From Nitrospirota bacterium (lineage in GTDB: Bacteria; Nitrospirota; Thermodesulfovibrionia; UBA6902), in the NCBI GenBank assembly GCA_016213945.1, contig JACQZF010000094.1:1-32596 (forward strand): a stretch of DNA of 32,596 nt. Reading direction: 5' to 3'. The position numbers were made by a program, and so were the translations under genes. How positions within the stretch are numbered: the first letter of the stretch is position 1; the number at the start of each line of letters is the position of its first letter. Below the pieces are notes generated by a model, which had not been told where the DNA came from, ran no database searches, and was given only the letters and a program-made list of their open reading frames with translations. Positions 1 through 7,517 of this stretch are shown here, piece after piece.

Positions 1-48
1 AAGCACTGCTTCGAATTTCAGCTTCAGATCATTCAGTATCTTCTTCAT
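1..48 (-). CDS. Partial CDS, N-terminal 16 residues of an unassigned protein
   Basis: A minus-strand reading frame starts with ATG at 48 and runs off the left edge of the window; it begins MKKILNDLKLKFEAVL. A purine-rich GAGGAGA just upstream (about 49-56) is a good ribosome binding site, and an in-frame TAG lies further upstream, so this ATG is the natural start. Sixteen residues are too few to name a family. The charged amphipathic opening resembles many small cytoplasmic proteins, including minimal nucleotidyltransferases, but that is a guess. It is divergent from the PP2C remnant at 120-545. Confidence 0.3.
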   Translation of the reverse strand, partial: MKKILNDLKLKFEAVL

Positions 49-119
49 TCTCTCCTCGGTTACTCCGTTTTGATTTTTAACCAAACTCGTTGTAACCTAT
101 TGTAGTATATGGCGTTTGA

Positions 120-545
120 GTTTATAAACAGACACTAATTAAGGACAGAACGGTTCATTTATGTCATGTCGGGGACAGCAGGGCATATCTTATACAAACC
201 GGAAAAGGGATCAGGCAGGTAACCGAAGACCACACATTTCAGAATTTTCTCAACGAACAACCCATGCTCGGCCATCTTTTCTTCAGGAAAAAAAAGCGGA
301 TTCTCATGCAGGCCCTTGGCATATCGAAAGAACTGTCTCCTGCGTCAGTCAGCATGAAAGTCAAAAGTGGCGATATTGTTCTCCTTTGTTCTGATGGACT
401 GACTGACATGCTTTCCGATGAGGAGATTCTGTCTATCATCAGGAAGCATAGCGGTGATATCGAAAGCTCTGCGGACAAGCTTGTTGAAACAGCAAATGCA
501 CATGGGGGCATTGACAACATATCTGTTGTGCTTGTCTCCCTATAA
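120..545 (+). pseudogene. 5'-truncated PP2C-type Ser/Thr protein phosphatase (remnant)
   Basis: The frame ending at 545 can be read back to a stop at 117-119. It encodes the C-terminal part of a PP2C/Stp1-like phosphatase: HVGDSRAYL (from about 165), then TEDHT, LMQALG, GDIVLLCSDGLTDMLSDEEI and the terminal GGIDNISVVLV. These are PP2C motifs including the late metal-binding Asp residues (SDG, GGxDN). The first 90-100 residues, with the DGMGG-type metal site, are absent. The 70 bases upstream do not encode them in any frame, and there is no convincing start codon with an RBS (the first ATG, at 264, lies after the GDSRAYL motif). I therefore read it as a remnant left by a deletion or rearrangement at about position 100. 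The surviving frame has no internal stop or frameshift, so the loss may be recent. An unannotated short protein from an alternative start cannot be excluded, but it could not be a complete phosphatase. Confidence 0.72.
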
Positions 546-565
546 GGTTTAAGTCGGAGGAAATG

Positions 566-1114
566 ATGAAATACATAATTCAGCATTCAGATATCGAACT
601 ATTACGAAACACAGGTGTTTCCGAAGATGATATAAAACACTGCAGGAAAGTTGCTGAAAAGGCACTGGAGCTTGCAGAGCGCACAGGCGCAAAAATGGAT
701 ATGGAGCTAATCGGAAGAGGCGCACTGTTTCATGACCTCGGAAAAGCAAAGACCCATGAAATGGAGCATGGCAAAATAGGCGCTGAACTGGGAAAACAAT
801 CAGGCCTGCCGCAGGAAATCACGGACATCATGGAAAAGCACATCCGCGGGGGGCTTACGAATAAGGAGGCAAAGGAGCTCGGCTTGCCTGTGAAAGATTA
901 TTCGCTCAGGCGCATTGAGGAAAGGATCGTGATTTATGCGGACCGGCTGGTGGATATAATCACTGACGGGATAGTTCATATTGAATCCGAAGCAGAGGCT
1001 GAGAAAAAGTTTGTGGAGATATTAAAAACCTATCCTAAATACGGCAAGAACGAAAAGACCTTGAGCCGCTACATCGGCTATCACATGGAGCTGCAGGGTT
1101 TGATGAAGAAATGA
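566..1114 (+). CDS. HD (HDIG) domain metal-dependent phosphohydrolase, cytoplasmic
   Basis: About 182 residues. The HD signature is complete: an early His in KHCRKVAEKA, the metal-binding HD pair in LFHDLGK, a third His in MEKHIRGG, and the late Asp in IYADRLVDI. The family acts as metal-dependent phosphatase or phosphodiesterase on nucleotides or similar substrates; the substrate here is unknown. It resembles the conserved HDIG hypothetical family found in bacteria and archaea. Two ATGs lie in tandem at 563 and 566; GGAGG at 556-560 is 2 nt from the first and 5 nt from the second, so 566 is preferred. Its stop overlaps the MFS start by 4 bases (ATGA), so the two are probably cotranslated. 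There is no signal peptide or membrane segment. Confidence 0.8.
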   Translation: MKYIIQHSDIELLRNTGVSEDDIKHCRKVAEKALELAERTGAKMDMELIGRGALFHDLGKAKTHEMEHGKIGAELGKQSGLPQEITDIMEKHIRGGLTNKEAKELGLPVKDYSLRRIEERIVIYADRLVDIITDGIVHIESEAEAEKKFVEILKTYPKYGKNEKTLSRYIGYHMELQGLMKK

Positions 1115-2298
1115 AATTCACTCCCTTCAGGTTTCTCTGCATTACCGGGCTTCTCGCCATATTCAGCTCCACCATATCAAAAAGCCCCGTGCTGCCCCTG
1201 TTCGCAGCTCACCTTGGAGCAGACCCGTCAGGGGTGGGGGTCATAGCATCGGTCTCAGCATTTACAGGGATCATTGCAAGTATTCCTGCCGGTATGCTTT
1301 CTGACCGATTCGGACGGAAAAGAATGCTGCTATTTTCAGCCATTATTTTTGCGACTGCTCCATTTTGTTATCTCTTCGTAAATCAGCTCTGGCAGCTTGC
1401 TGTCGTACGGTTTTATCACGGGTTCGCTACAGCTATATTTATCCCGGTCGCAATGGCATTGGTATCTGATCTGTTCCATAAAGAAAGAGGCGAGAAGCTT
1501 GGATGGTTTTCCACATCCACACTTGCTGGAAGATTCGTTGCGCCATTGGCAGGAGGGGGTATTATCGGTGCTTTAACATTTAACCCGGCATTAAGCTACA
1601 GGCTTGTGTATGTAATATGTGGAATTGCGGGGCTTGTTGTTTTAGTGCTTGCATTCAGGATAAAGGAATTTTCCAGTGAAGAGCATTCCGAAAGGCAGGA
1701 ATCAAAAAGGGGCTGGAGTGAAGCTCTCAGCAGGCTTAGAGCGGTCTTTTCAATCAAAGGGATTCTGACAACCAGCATTGTTGAGGCATCAATGCTTTTT
1801 GCATATGGGACCTTTGAGACATTCCTTCCTCTTTATTCGGTTCAGTCGGGTATTACCGCGTATGAAATCGGCATGTTCCTGTCTGCCCAGGTAATTACAC
1901 TTGCATTGACAAAGCCGGTCATGGGGAGATTTTCGGACAGACACGGAGGAAAGTCGCAGATATTATCAGGGGCCATGATCGGCGCAGTGTGTATCGGCAG
2001 CTTTTCTTTATTCAGGTCTTTTATCCCGCTATTGACTCTGAGCATCCTTTTTGGGCTCAGCCTCTCAATTGTCACCTCAGCCACCTCTGCTTTTATTGCT
2101 GATCTCAGCAGACGGGAATCCCATGGCTCCGCAATGGGTATACTCGGTTCGATCATGGATATCGGTCATACAACTGGTCCGCTTCTGTCAGGAATTATCG
2201 CTGGATCTTTCGGATTTGAAAAGGCATTTACCAGCGCGTCAGTTGTTCTCGTGCTTGCTGCGGGTATGTTTGGGCTGAGTATGGCCAAAAAAATATAA
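1111..2298 (+). CDS. MFS transporter, 12-TM, drug-efflux-like
   Basis: 395 residues, almost entirely hydrophobic segments separated by short charged loops, the normal length for a 12-TM major facilitator. The loop after TM2 carries the MFS motif A (GMLSDRFGRKRMLLFSA), and the equivalent loop in the second half reads GRFSDRHGGKSQ. A longer charged central loop (EEHSERQESKRGW) separates the two six-helix halves. Substrate cannot be told from sequence; the closest general resemblance is to MFS_1 multidrug or sugar efflux permeases. The start ATG overlaps the stop of the HD hydrolase gene by 4 bases, suggesting translational coupling. Confidence 0.85.
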   Translation: MKFTPFRFLCITGLLAIFSSTISKSPVLPLFAAHLGADPSGVGVIASVSAFTGIIASIPAGMLSDRFGRKRMLLFSAIIFATAPFCYLFVNQLWQLAVVRFYHGFATAIFIPVAMALVSDLFHKERGEKLGWFSTSTLAGRFVAPLAGGGIIGALTFNPALSYRLVYVICGIAGLVVLVLAFRIKEFSSEEHSERQESKRGWSEALSRLRAVFSIKGILTTSIVEASMLFAYGTFETFLPLYSVQSGITAYEIGMFLSAQVITLALTKPVMGRFSDRHGGKSQILSGAMIGAVCIGSFSLFRSFIPLLTLSILFGLSLSIVTSATSAFIADLSRRESHGSAMGILGSIMDIGHTTGPLLSGIIAGSFGFEKAFTSASVVLVLAAGMFGLSMAKKI

Positions 2299-2439
2299 GA
2301 TAACTTGCCATATCTCCTGCCATGCTTCATTGCCGTTATGGCAGAACATTTCTGTCACTATGACATTTTCCATTGGTGAAAAAGCATGTAGTTCGCTGTT
2401 TTATTTAGCTTTTCCCTGAGTATGTTATTTGCATGTTAA
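2299..2439. other. Intergenic stretch without a recognisable gene
   Basis: Between the MFS stop and the P460-like remnant I see no conserved reading frame, RNA gene or convincing terminator. There is a short imperfect inverted repeat around TGCCGTTATGGCA (about 2331-2343), without a T-tract. The stretch may be decayed sequence belonging to the lost 5' part of the remnant that follows. Confidence 0.4.
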
Positions 2440-2619
2440 TGGTATCTGAGGGACTACATCAATTGGGGCGATGGATGGGGATGGGCGCTATTTACACCAG
2501 AGTCATCAAAGAAAAATGCCTCTGCAGATTACAGGAACGACTGCCTTGGTTGTCATGAAGTGGCGAAGAATACTGAGGGGGTATTTATACAGGGATACCC
2601 GGCATTGAGAAGACCATAG
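2440..2619 (+). pseudogene. C-terminal remnant of a cytochrome P460-like c-type cytochrome
   Basis: With no start codon, this open stretch between an in-frame TAA at 2437 and TAG at 2617 reads ...NWGDGWGWALFTPES, then KNASADYRNDCLGCHEVA, then GVFIQGYPAL. The CLGCH is a CxxCH heme c motif. The surroundings (a W/G-rich strand, then D-C-x-x-C-H, then a Y/F-x-Q-G-Y-P-x-L ending) are the C-terminal signature of the cytochrome P460 family. Full P460 proteins have about 150-200 residues and a signal peptide; only about 55 residues remain, and nothing similar is visible upstream. The gene is probably dead, by 5' deletion, and sits next to the end of the convergent protease gene. The assignment rests on the motif context and is made from memory of the family, not from an alignment. 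Confidence 0.6.
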
Positions 2620-2637
2620 AGATAGATCAAAACTGGC

Positions 2638-4851
2638 TCACTCGATAGTTTTCTTGATACATCTGTCAGATTTCTTTTTCAACCGTATCATTACAAAAGA
2701 AGCAAAGGTCAACAAAACAAATATCGTTAAAGAAGCGTGAGGAAATGCCACACACATGACCAGCGGCATAAGCAGTACTCTTGTCATCAGCCTTAATTTT
2801 TCATTTCCTCTTATCACATCTGCTGCGGGTGGAGAATATTTGTAATAGAAGTGCACAAACACCCTGCCGATCACATTGGTCAACAAATGATGGTCCCTGA
2901 ATTCCCTCAATGCTTTCACATAGGGGTGCATGATGCTTCCGTATGCCGCGGTTGCTATGAAACATCCGCCTCCACCTCCCCCGCCTCCGCCTGAAGCCGC
3001 ATTTACGTTTCCGGGGTCGTTTCCATTTCCTGCGTCTATGTCGTTATTGCCTTCTGCCAGGCTCTCTTCTCCCTCCAGCAGCGACTTATAAGCATTCAGC
3101 CTCCCGCCTGTGGCGACCTTGCCCGTCAGTGAAGAAACAGGGTCAACGCCCCTTAGAAGGGCTGCTTTTATTTCAAGATTTGTTAATTGCGGCTTCAGCG
3201 CCTTGACTAAACCTGCTGCGCCTGATACATACGGAGCGGCCATCGACGTACCACTGTAATACGTATAACTGTAGCTGCTTATAATCAGCGGCGTTCTTGT
3301 CAGTCTCACTTCGTCTATATAAACTCCGCCTTTATTGCCGGATTTGTCTGTTGTCATGCCGAATCCGAAATAAAAGCTGTCATTCATCTCGGCGATGTCC
3401 GTAAAATCATCCGTTGAATCCGTGATATAATTTCCATTCGTTGAACCGCTCCTGTAGTCTGCCCAATCCCAGTCTGATCCGTTGGCTGAGTAATTAATAT
3501 CCAGGTAATCAACTCCGTCCTCAAGTTCTCCTTTCCACTCAAATGACAGAGTGTAAATATTATCTTTGACGGAAATAATAGGTGTTGCACAACCTGCCCA
3601 TGAAGTTGTGTTATCAAGATAATTTCCACCGGGGCTGTCTTCGAGGCTGTTAGTTCCGCCTGTTCCAGTTCCGCTTGATACAGCCCATGAGGAATTAACG
3701 CCTCCCCCGTTCCATCCTGACGGCAGGTTCCCTGATGAGCTGTCAAAACTCTCGCTGTATACAATCACCGGCTCCCCGAAACTGAATTGGGGGATTGCGC
3801 TGTAGATGCTATTTCCGGGAGCTGCCAGATCCACGGAGGCTGCGCCGTAATTTGAAAAATCCGCGAGGTTCTCGCTGGAGTCCGTAGCTGCCACTGATAT
3901 TATGTTGGCGCTCTCATAACTTGCCGGATAGAACGGCGCATTGTCATTGTCTGTACTGCCGTTTCCGGCGGCACAGACAACTACCGCGCTTGATGCTTCT
4001 ATGGCATCTTTGAGAGCGCGGCTGTAATTGCTCCCTCCCCAACTGTTATTTATTACATGCGCTCCCTTATTACTTGCATATAAAATTGCGGCAATAGCGT
4101 CTGCCGTCGTCCCGGAGCCGTTAACTCCCAAAAATCTCAACGGCATTATCTTCGCCTTCCACATAACGCCTGTTATTCCTATGCCATTATTCCCGGCTGC
4201 GGCTATTATCCCTGCCAAATGAGTCCCGTGTCCGTTGTAGTCGGTCGTATCGTTGTCATGGCCTACAAAGTCCCATCCGTGACAGTCGTCTGTATAACCA
4301 TTCCCGTCATTATCAATGGCGTCAGTACAATCAGTCTCTCCTGTATTTGTCCAGATGTTATCGCTCAAATCCGGATGGTTATATGCAACACCGGTATCAA
4401 CGACCGCTATGACAACATCGCTTGAACCAGTTGTCAGGTCCCATGCCTCAGGCGCGTGTATGCCGGCGCCTGTGATACTGCCGGTCTGCCCATCATTATG
4501 AAGTCCCCATAGCTGGCTGTAAGACGGGTCGTTGGGAACTGCAAGGGCGTGGACGATGAAATTAGGCTCGGCATATTCCACATTCGGGTCCAGTTCATAA
4601 TATTTAATGGCTTCTTCAACGCTCATGGTTTGAGGGAGCTTCACTTGATGAAACCTTGTATCACTGATGCCCATTTTCTTTAGCGTGCCAGCATCTGAGT
4701 GAAGCCCGTTTATTACAGCACTCACCGGGGTTTTTAGTTTGATTATCACTTCCCCGGGAACGTATTGCGCCGCACCGGCTTTACTGAACGCAGCAAGGAT
4801 TAATGTGAAGACCATCAACCCGCAGATAAACTTTTTCATATCCTTATCCAA
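2638..4851 (-). CDS. Secreted subtilisin-like (S8) serine protease with inserted beta-domain and CFI-box C-terminus
   Basis: 737 residues. A signal peptide (about 5-28, hydrophobic core [13 protein letters not shown]) is followed by a propeptide-like segment (30-105). The catalytic triad is complete: Asp152 in VVDTG, His208 in NGHGTH, Ser536 in GTSMAAP, with oxyanion Asn297 in [15 protein letters not shown] loop (about 180-189) looks like a calcium site. Between about 355 and 525, ahead of the catalytic serine strand, an extra domain of about 165 residues rich in Ser/Gly/Asp/Trp is inserted; it ends in [10 protein letters not shown], like jelly-roll/MAM-type beta-sandwiches. After the protease comes a Gly9 run (621-629), then [10 protein letters not shown] and a conserved block with LREFRD, YYKYSPP and a terminal hydrophobic helix ending in KKK. 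That block is the CFI-box-CTERM type region of secreted proteins. The enzyme is likely exported and surface- or envelope-associated. A second possible start is Met5. Confidence 0.9.
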   Translation of the reverse strand: MDKDMKKFICGLMVFTLILAAFSKAGAAQYVPGEVIIKLKTPVSAVINGLHSDAGTLKKMGISDTRFHQVKLPQTMSVEEAIKYYELDPNVEYAEPNFIVHALAVPNDPSYSQLWGLHNDGQTGSITGAGIHAPEAWDLTTGSSDVVIAVVDTGVAYNHPDLSDNIWTNTGETDCTDAIDNDGNGYTDDCHGWDFVGHDNDTTDYNGHGTHLAGIIAAAGNNGIGITGVMWKAKIMPLRFLGVNGSGTTADAIAAILYASNKGAHVINNSWGGSNYSRALKDAIEASSAVVVCAAGNGSTDNDNAPFYPASYESANIISVAATDSSENLADFSNYGAASVDLAAPGNSIYSAIPQFSFGEPVIVYSESFDSSSGNLPSGWNGGGVNSSWAVSSGTGTGGTNSLEDSPGGNYLDNTTSWAGCATPIISVKDNIYTLSFEWKGELEDGVDYLDINYSANGSDWDWADYRSGSTNGNYITDSTDDFTDIAEMNDSFYFGFGMTTDKSGNKGGVYIDEVRLTRTPLIISSYSYTYYSGTSMAAPYVSGAAGLVKALKPQLTNLEIKAALLRGVDPVSSLTGKVATGGRLNAYKSLLEGEESLAEGNNDIDAGNGNDPGNVNAASGGGGGGGGGCFIATAAYGSIMHPYVKALREFRDHHLLTNVIGRVFVHFYYKYSPPAADVIRGNEKLRLMTRVLLMPLVMCVAFPHASLTIFVLLTFASFVMIRLKKKSDRCIKKTIE

Positions 4852-4954
4852 ACCTGCCTGTTATTTTCAGTTATCCTTTCGGTAAAACAGACCGGTTACT
4901 TTAGACAGAAAAAAGAGTATTCGTATTTGTTATTAGAAGTGAAGGAAGGAAGTG

Positions 4955-5725
4955 TTAACTTGCGGAAGACGAGAGAATATTTGAGAGCCTCACGAAATCC
5001 TCTATCGTAAAATTTTCAGGCCGCAATTTCGGATCAATGCCTGCTTCCTGTAATGCGTCTTTGATGCCTTCAAATTTTTTCAAACTGTTTACGATGGTTT
5101 TTCTTCTCTGCGAAAATGCGGTTTTCATTACCCTCAAAAAAAATCCTTCATCGTTGACCGGGAAAAGTGGCGTCTGAGAGACTTCAAAATGCACGACCGC
5201 TGAATCCACTTTTGGAGGCGGCAGGAACGCCTTTCGGGACACAGTAAATTTTAGTGATGGTTTTGTGTACAACTGCGCAGAGATTGAGAGCACGCCGTAT
5301 TCTTTGTCTTCGCGGGAAGCAGCGATTCTTTTTGCGACCTCTTTCTGCATCAGCAGTGTCATGCTCGTGATCTTCTCTTTAAATTCGAGCAGCCTGAACA
5401 AAAGCGGTGTGGTTATGTAATAAGGGATGTTTGCCACAACCTTGAATTTCCCTTCAATCGAATCGTAAGGGAATTTCAGTGCATCGGCCTGTACGATCTC
5501 AACGTTGCTGCTCTCTGAAAGAATTCCCTCAAGCTTCCCGATCAACCTTTTATCAAGCTCGATCGCAATGACCTTTTTCGCATACAACGAAAGGAACCTC
5601 GTCAACGTCCCAAGCCCCGGGCCTATCTCGACAACAGTGTCATCCGTTGTTATACCGCTGCAGGCGATCATCTTCTTCAGGATGTTCGGGTCAAAAAGAA
5701 AATGCTGTCCGAATGGGCGTTTCAT
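4955..5725 (-). CDS. rsmA: 16S rRNA (adenine1518/1519-N6) dimethyltransferase RsmA (KsgA)
   Basis: 256 residues, normal for the family. It dimethylates two adjacent adenosines in helix 45 of 16S rRNA with SAM during late small-subunit assembly. Visible marks: N-terminal FGQHFLFDPNIL, SAM motif I VEIGPGLGTLT, acidic motif II IAELDKRL-like strand (VIAIELDKRL), the catalytic NIPYYIT motif, and the QKEVAKRI segment. The C-terminal helical domain with SQRRKTIVNSL is present. ATG at 5725 is the natural start because MKRPFGQHF matches the family N-terminus, although the Shine-Dalgarno is weak (AGGA lies about 14 nt away). It stands between the DUF262 gene and the protease gene on the same strand. 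Confidence 0.95.
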   Translation of the reverse strand: MKRPFGQHFLFDPNILKKMIACSGITTDDTVVEIGPGLGTLTRFLSLYAKKVIAIELDKRLIGKLEGILSESSNVEIVQADALKFPYDSIEGKFKVVANIPYYITTPLLFRLLEFKEKITSMTLLMQKEVAKRIAASREDKEYGVLSISAQLYTKPSLKFTVSRKAFLPPPKVDSAVVHFEVSQTPLFPVNDEGFFLRVMKTAFSQRRKTIVNSLKKFEGIKDALQEAGIDPKLRPENFTIEDFVRLSNILSSSAS

Positions 5726-5768
5726 TTAAGTCTGATATTCCTGATGGCGGTCACAATGGTGTCATTTA

Positions 5769-7451
5769 TCAGAACTGCAAACGCCATATAGATTTAGCTT
5801 CAACGGCTAATCGAGCTTGCCTTTGAGATATGGTTTCTTCAGTCCATTCATTGTAATCAGCTATAGACTTGGTAAGCTGAATACTGCTTTTGGCATAAAC
5901 AACTTTTTTATTGTCAAAACACTGCGTCCCGCTTTCCTTATTCAGGTTTTTTTCTAAAAGTGTTAGATTCCCCAAGCGATAAATGCATCTTTCAATGACT
6001 TCATCTCCAAGATAATTCCACTCATCTACGTCGCTTTCAGGAATTATATGCTCAACGGTATAAAGGTCGCTGGTTTGATCAATATCCGCATGATACTTAT
6101 ACCTCTCAATCTCAGCAAAAATGTATTTGACTATCCTGTGGTTTCTGGGGGTGCTTTTGAATATTGTTCTTGAAAATTCGGTTTCAAAACGCTCGTCGTC
6201 CGGATAAATATCTCTTAAATCATTCATATTAAGTTGCTTGTTCTTGCGGATGCTTAACGCTACTGCATTATAGGCTATTTCCTGTTCGTTAGGGTTCAGA
6301 CCACCAATGACATTATATCGGAATGAAATTATAGAACATGCCTTTAGAACACGTTTAAGATCATATTCTTCTAAAAAGTTGTAGGCGGTCAGCAGAAGAG
6401 AAAGGGGTTGTTTTACCTGAAACAATTTCAGTTCTCTCAAATAGTCTGCAATTTGCTTTTTCCCTTTCCAGAGATCATCTTCAGGATTTTGCATCGCCAT
6501 ATACACATCCGCATTGCTATCCAATGCACGAATCAGAGAGAAAGCATCTCCCTTCGTTTTAATATCTTTCCTGATGGCCTTAAAGAGGTCATTCTTTCTA
6601 ACAGTTTTATTCAGGCTATTCCAGTAACATCTCAGGAACTCAGGAAATTTTTCGCTTCCAAGCTTACCTGTAACTTTGCTCCATAGCAGTTCCATTTCCT
6701 CCAGTTCTGATTTATGAGGGTTGGTTGCATCTACCACTGAAAATAAATAATTTTTCAGTAAGTCAGATGACGAAAGCTTAACTCCTCTTGCATTCAGTGT
6801 TTCAAAAACCTTAAAGGCGTTTAACTCATCGGAGACTTTAATTACAGTAAAGAAAAGTTTATCAACAATGGCATCAACAAAACCTGCCAGTGATTCACCT
6901 GTGACATATTCTGTTTTTATTCTTTCATAGAACCACTGAAAGCAGCTTCTCATTTGCTTTTCCGGAATATTTATTTTCCTGCCAGGCAGACTTTGCAACG
7001 GCACAATGTAATTTCTGTAATAATCATCATTGTTACGGTTCAATCTCAGCTTGTTTTTTGATATAAGCGTAACAGGATCTAAATACCCTATGTAACTGCT
7101 CATCAATGCTTCTTTGCGTCTAAGATTTTGCTCACCGTCAATTCCCTTATCTGCCAACTCTTGCAGGCATTTTAAAACAGCAAGAATAAGTATGCTCAAG
7201 GTGGTAAGTCTTTGCTGCCCGTCAATTACCCGAAAATTTTTATTGTCCGAACTTTGCAGCACAAGATAGCCCATATAATGCTCGGATTCATCAAGGTTTA
7301 AGGAGCGTATATCCTGCCACAGATCATCCCAATGCTCTGATTCCCAGGAATAGTCTCTCTGAAATTTGGGAATTTCATATTGTAATCCATTGCCCATTAA
7401 CTGGCGATACGTTTCACTTGAAGTATCTCTTATGCCTTTCATGGTATTCAT
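5769..7451 (-). CDS. DUF262/DUF1524 (GmrSD-like) protein, putative defence nuclease
   Basis: 560 residues. The N-terminal DUF262 (ParB-like NTPase fold) has IPKFQRDYSW at 27-36 and DGQQRLTTL at 77-85. The C-terminal DUF1524 (HNH-like nuclease) has VEHIIPES near 466-473 and RLGNLTLLEKNLN around 492-504, then a Lys/Tyr segment as in the family. Both halves of the GmrS/GmrD arrangement are therefore in one chain. GmrSD enzymes are type IV restriction systems that cut glucosylated-hydroxymethylcytosine phage DNA using NTP; many single-chain homologues have unknown targets. GGAGGG upstream is well placed for ATG 7451. No methyltransferase or second defence gene is adjacent: neighbours are rsmA and addA. 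Base composition appears more A/T-rich than the flanking genes, which suggests acquisition by transfer. Confidence 0.85.
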   Translation of the reverse strand: MNTMKGIRDTSSETYRQLMGNGLQYEIPKFQRDYSWESEHWDDLWQDIRSLNLDESEHYMGYLVLQSSDNKNFRVIDGQQRLTTLSILILAVLKCLQELADKGIDGEQNLRRKEALMSSYIGYLDPVTLISKNKLRLNRNNDDYYRNYIVPLQSLPGRKINIPEKQMRSCFQWFYERIKTEYVTGESLAGFVDAIVDKLFFTVIKVSDELNAFKVFETLNARGVKLSSSDLLKNYLFSVVDATNPHKSELEEMELLWSKVTGKLGSEKFPEFLRCYWNSLNKTVRKNDLFKAIRKDIKTKGDAFSLIRALDSNADVYMAMQNPEDDLWKGKKQIADYLRELKLFQVKQPLSLLLTAYNFLEEYDLKRVLKACSIISFRYNVIGGLNPNEQEIAYNAVALSIRKNKQLNMNDLRDIYPDDERFETEFSRTIFKSTPRNHRIVKYIFAEIERYKYHADIDQTSDLYTVEHIIPESDVDEWNYLGDEVIERCIYRLGNLTLLEKNLNKESGTQCFDNKKVVYAKSSIQLTKSIADYNEWTEETISQRQARLAVEAKSIWRLQF

Positions 7452-7517
7452 CCTATCCCTCCGCTCGACACATCCATTTTACATGCAAGAAGTTCAGTTG
7501 AGCAAGAGTAAACGCAT

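Noticed and set aside
239-586. A 115-codon minus-strand ORF over the PP2C remnant
   Set aside because: The opposite strand has clear PP2C motifs; the antisense frame has none.
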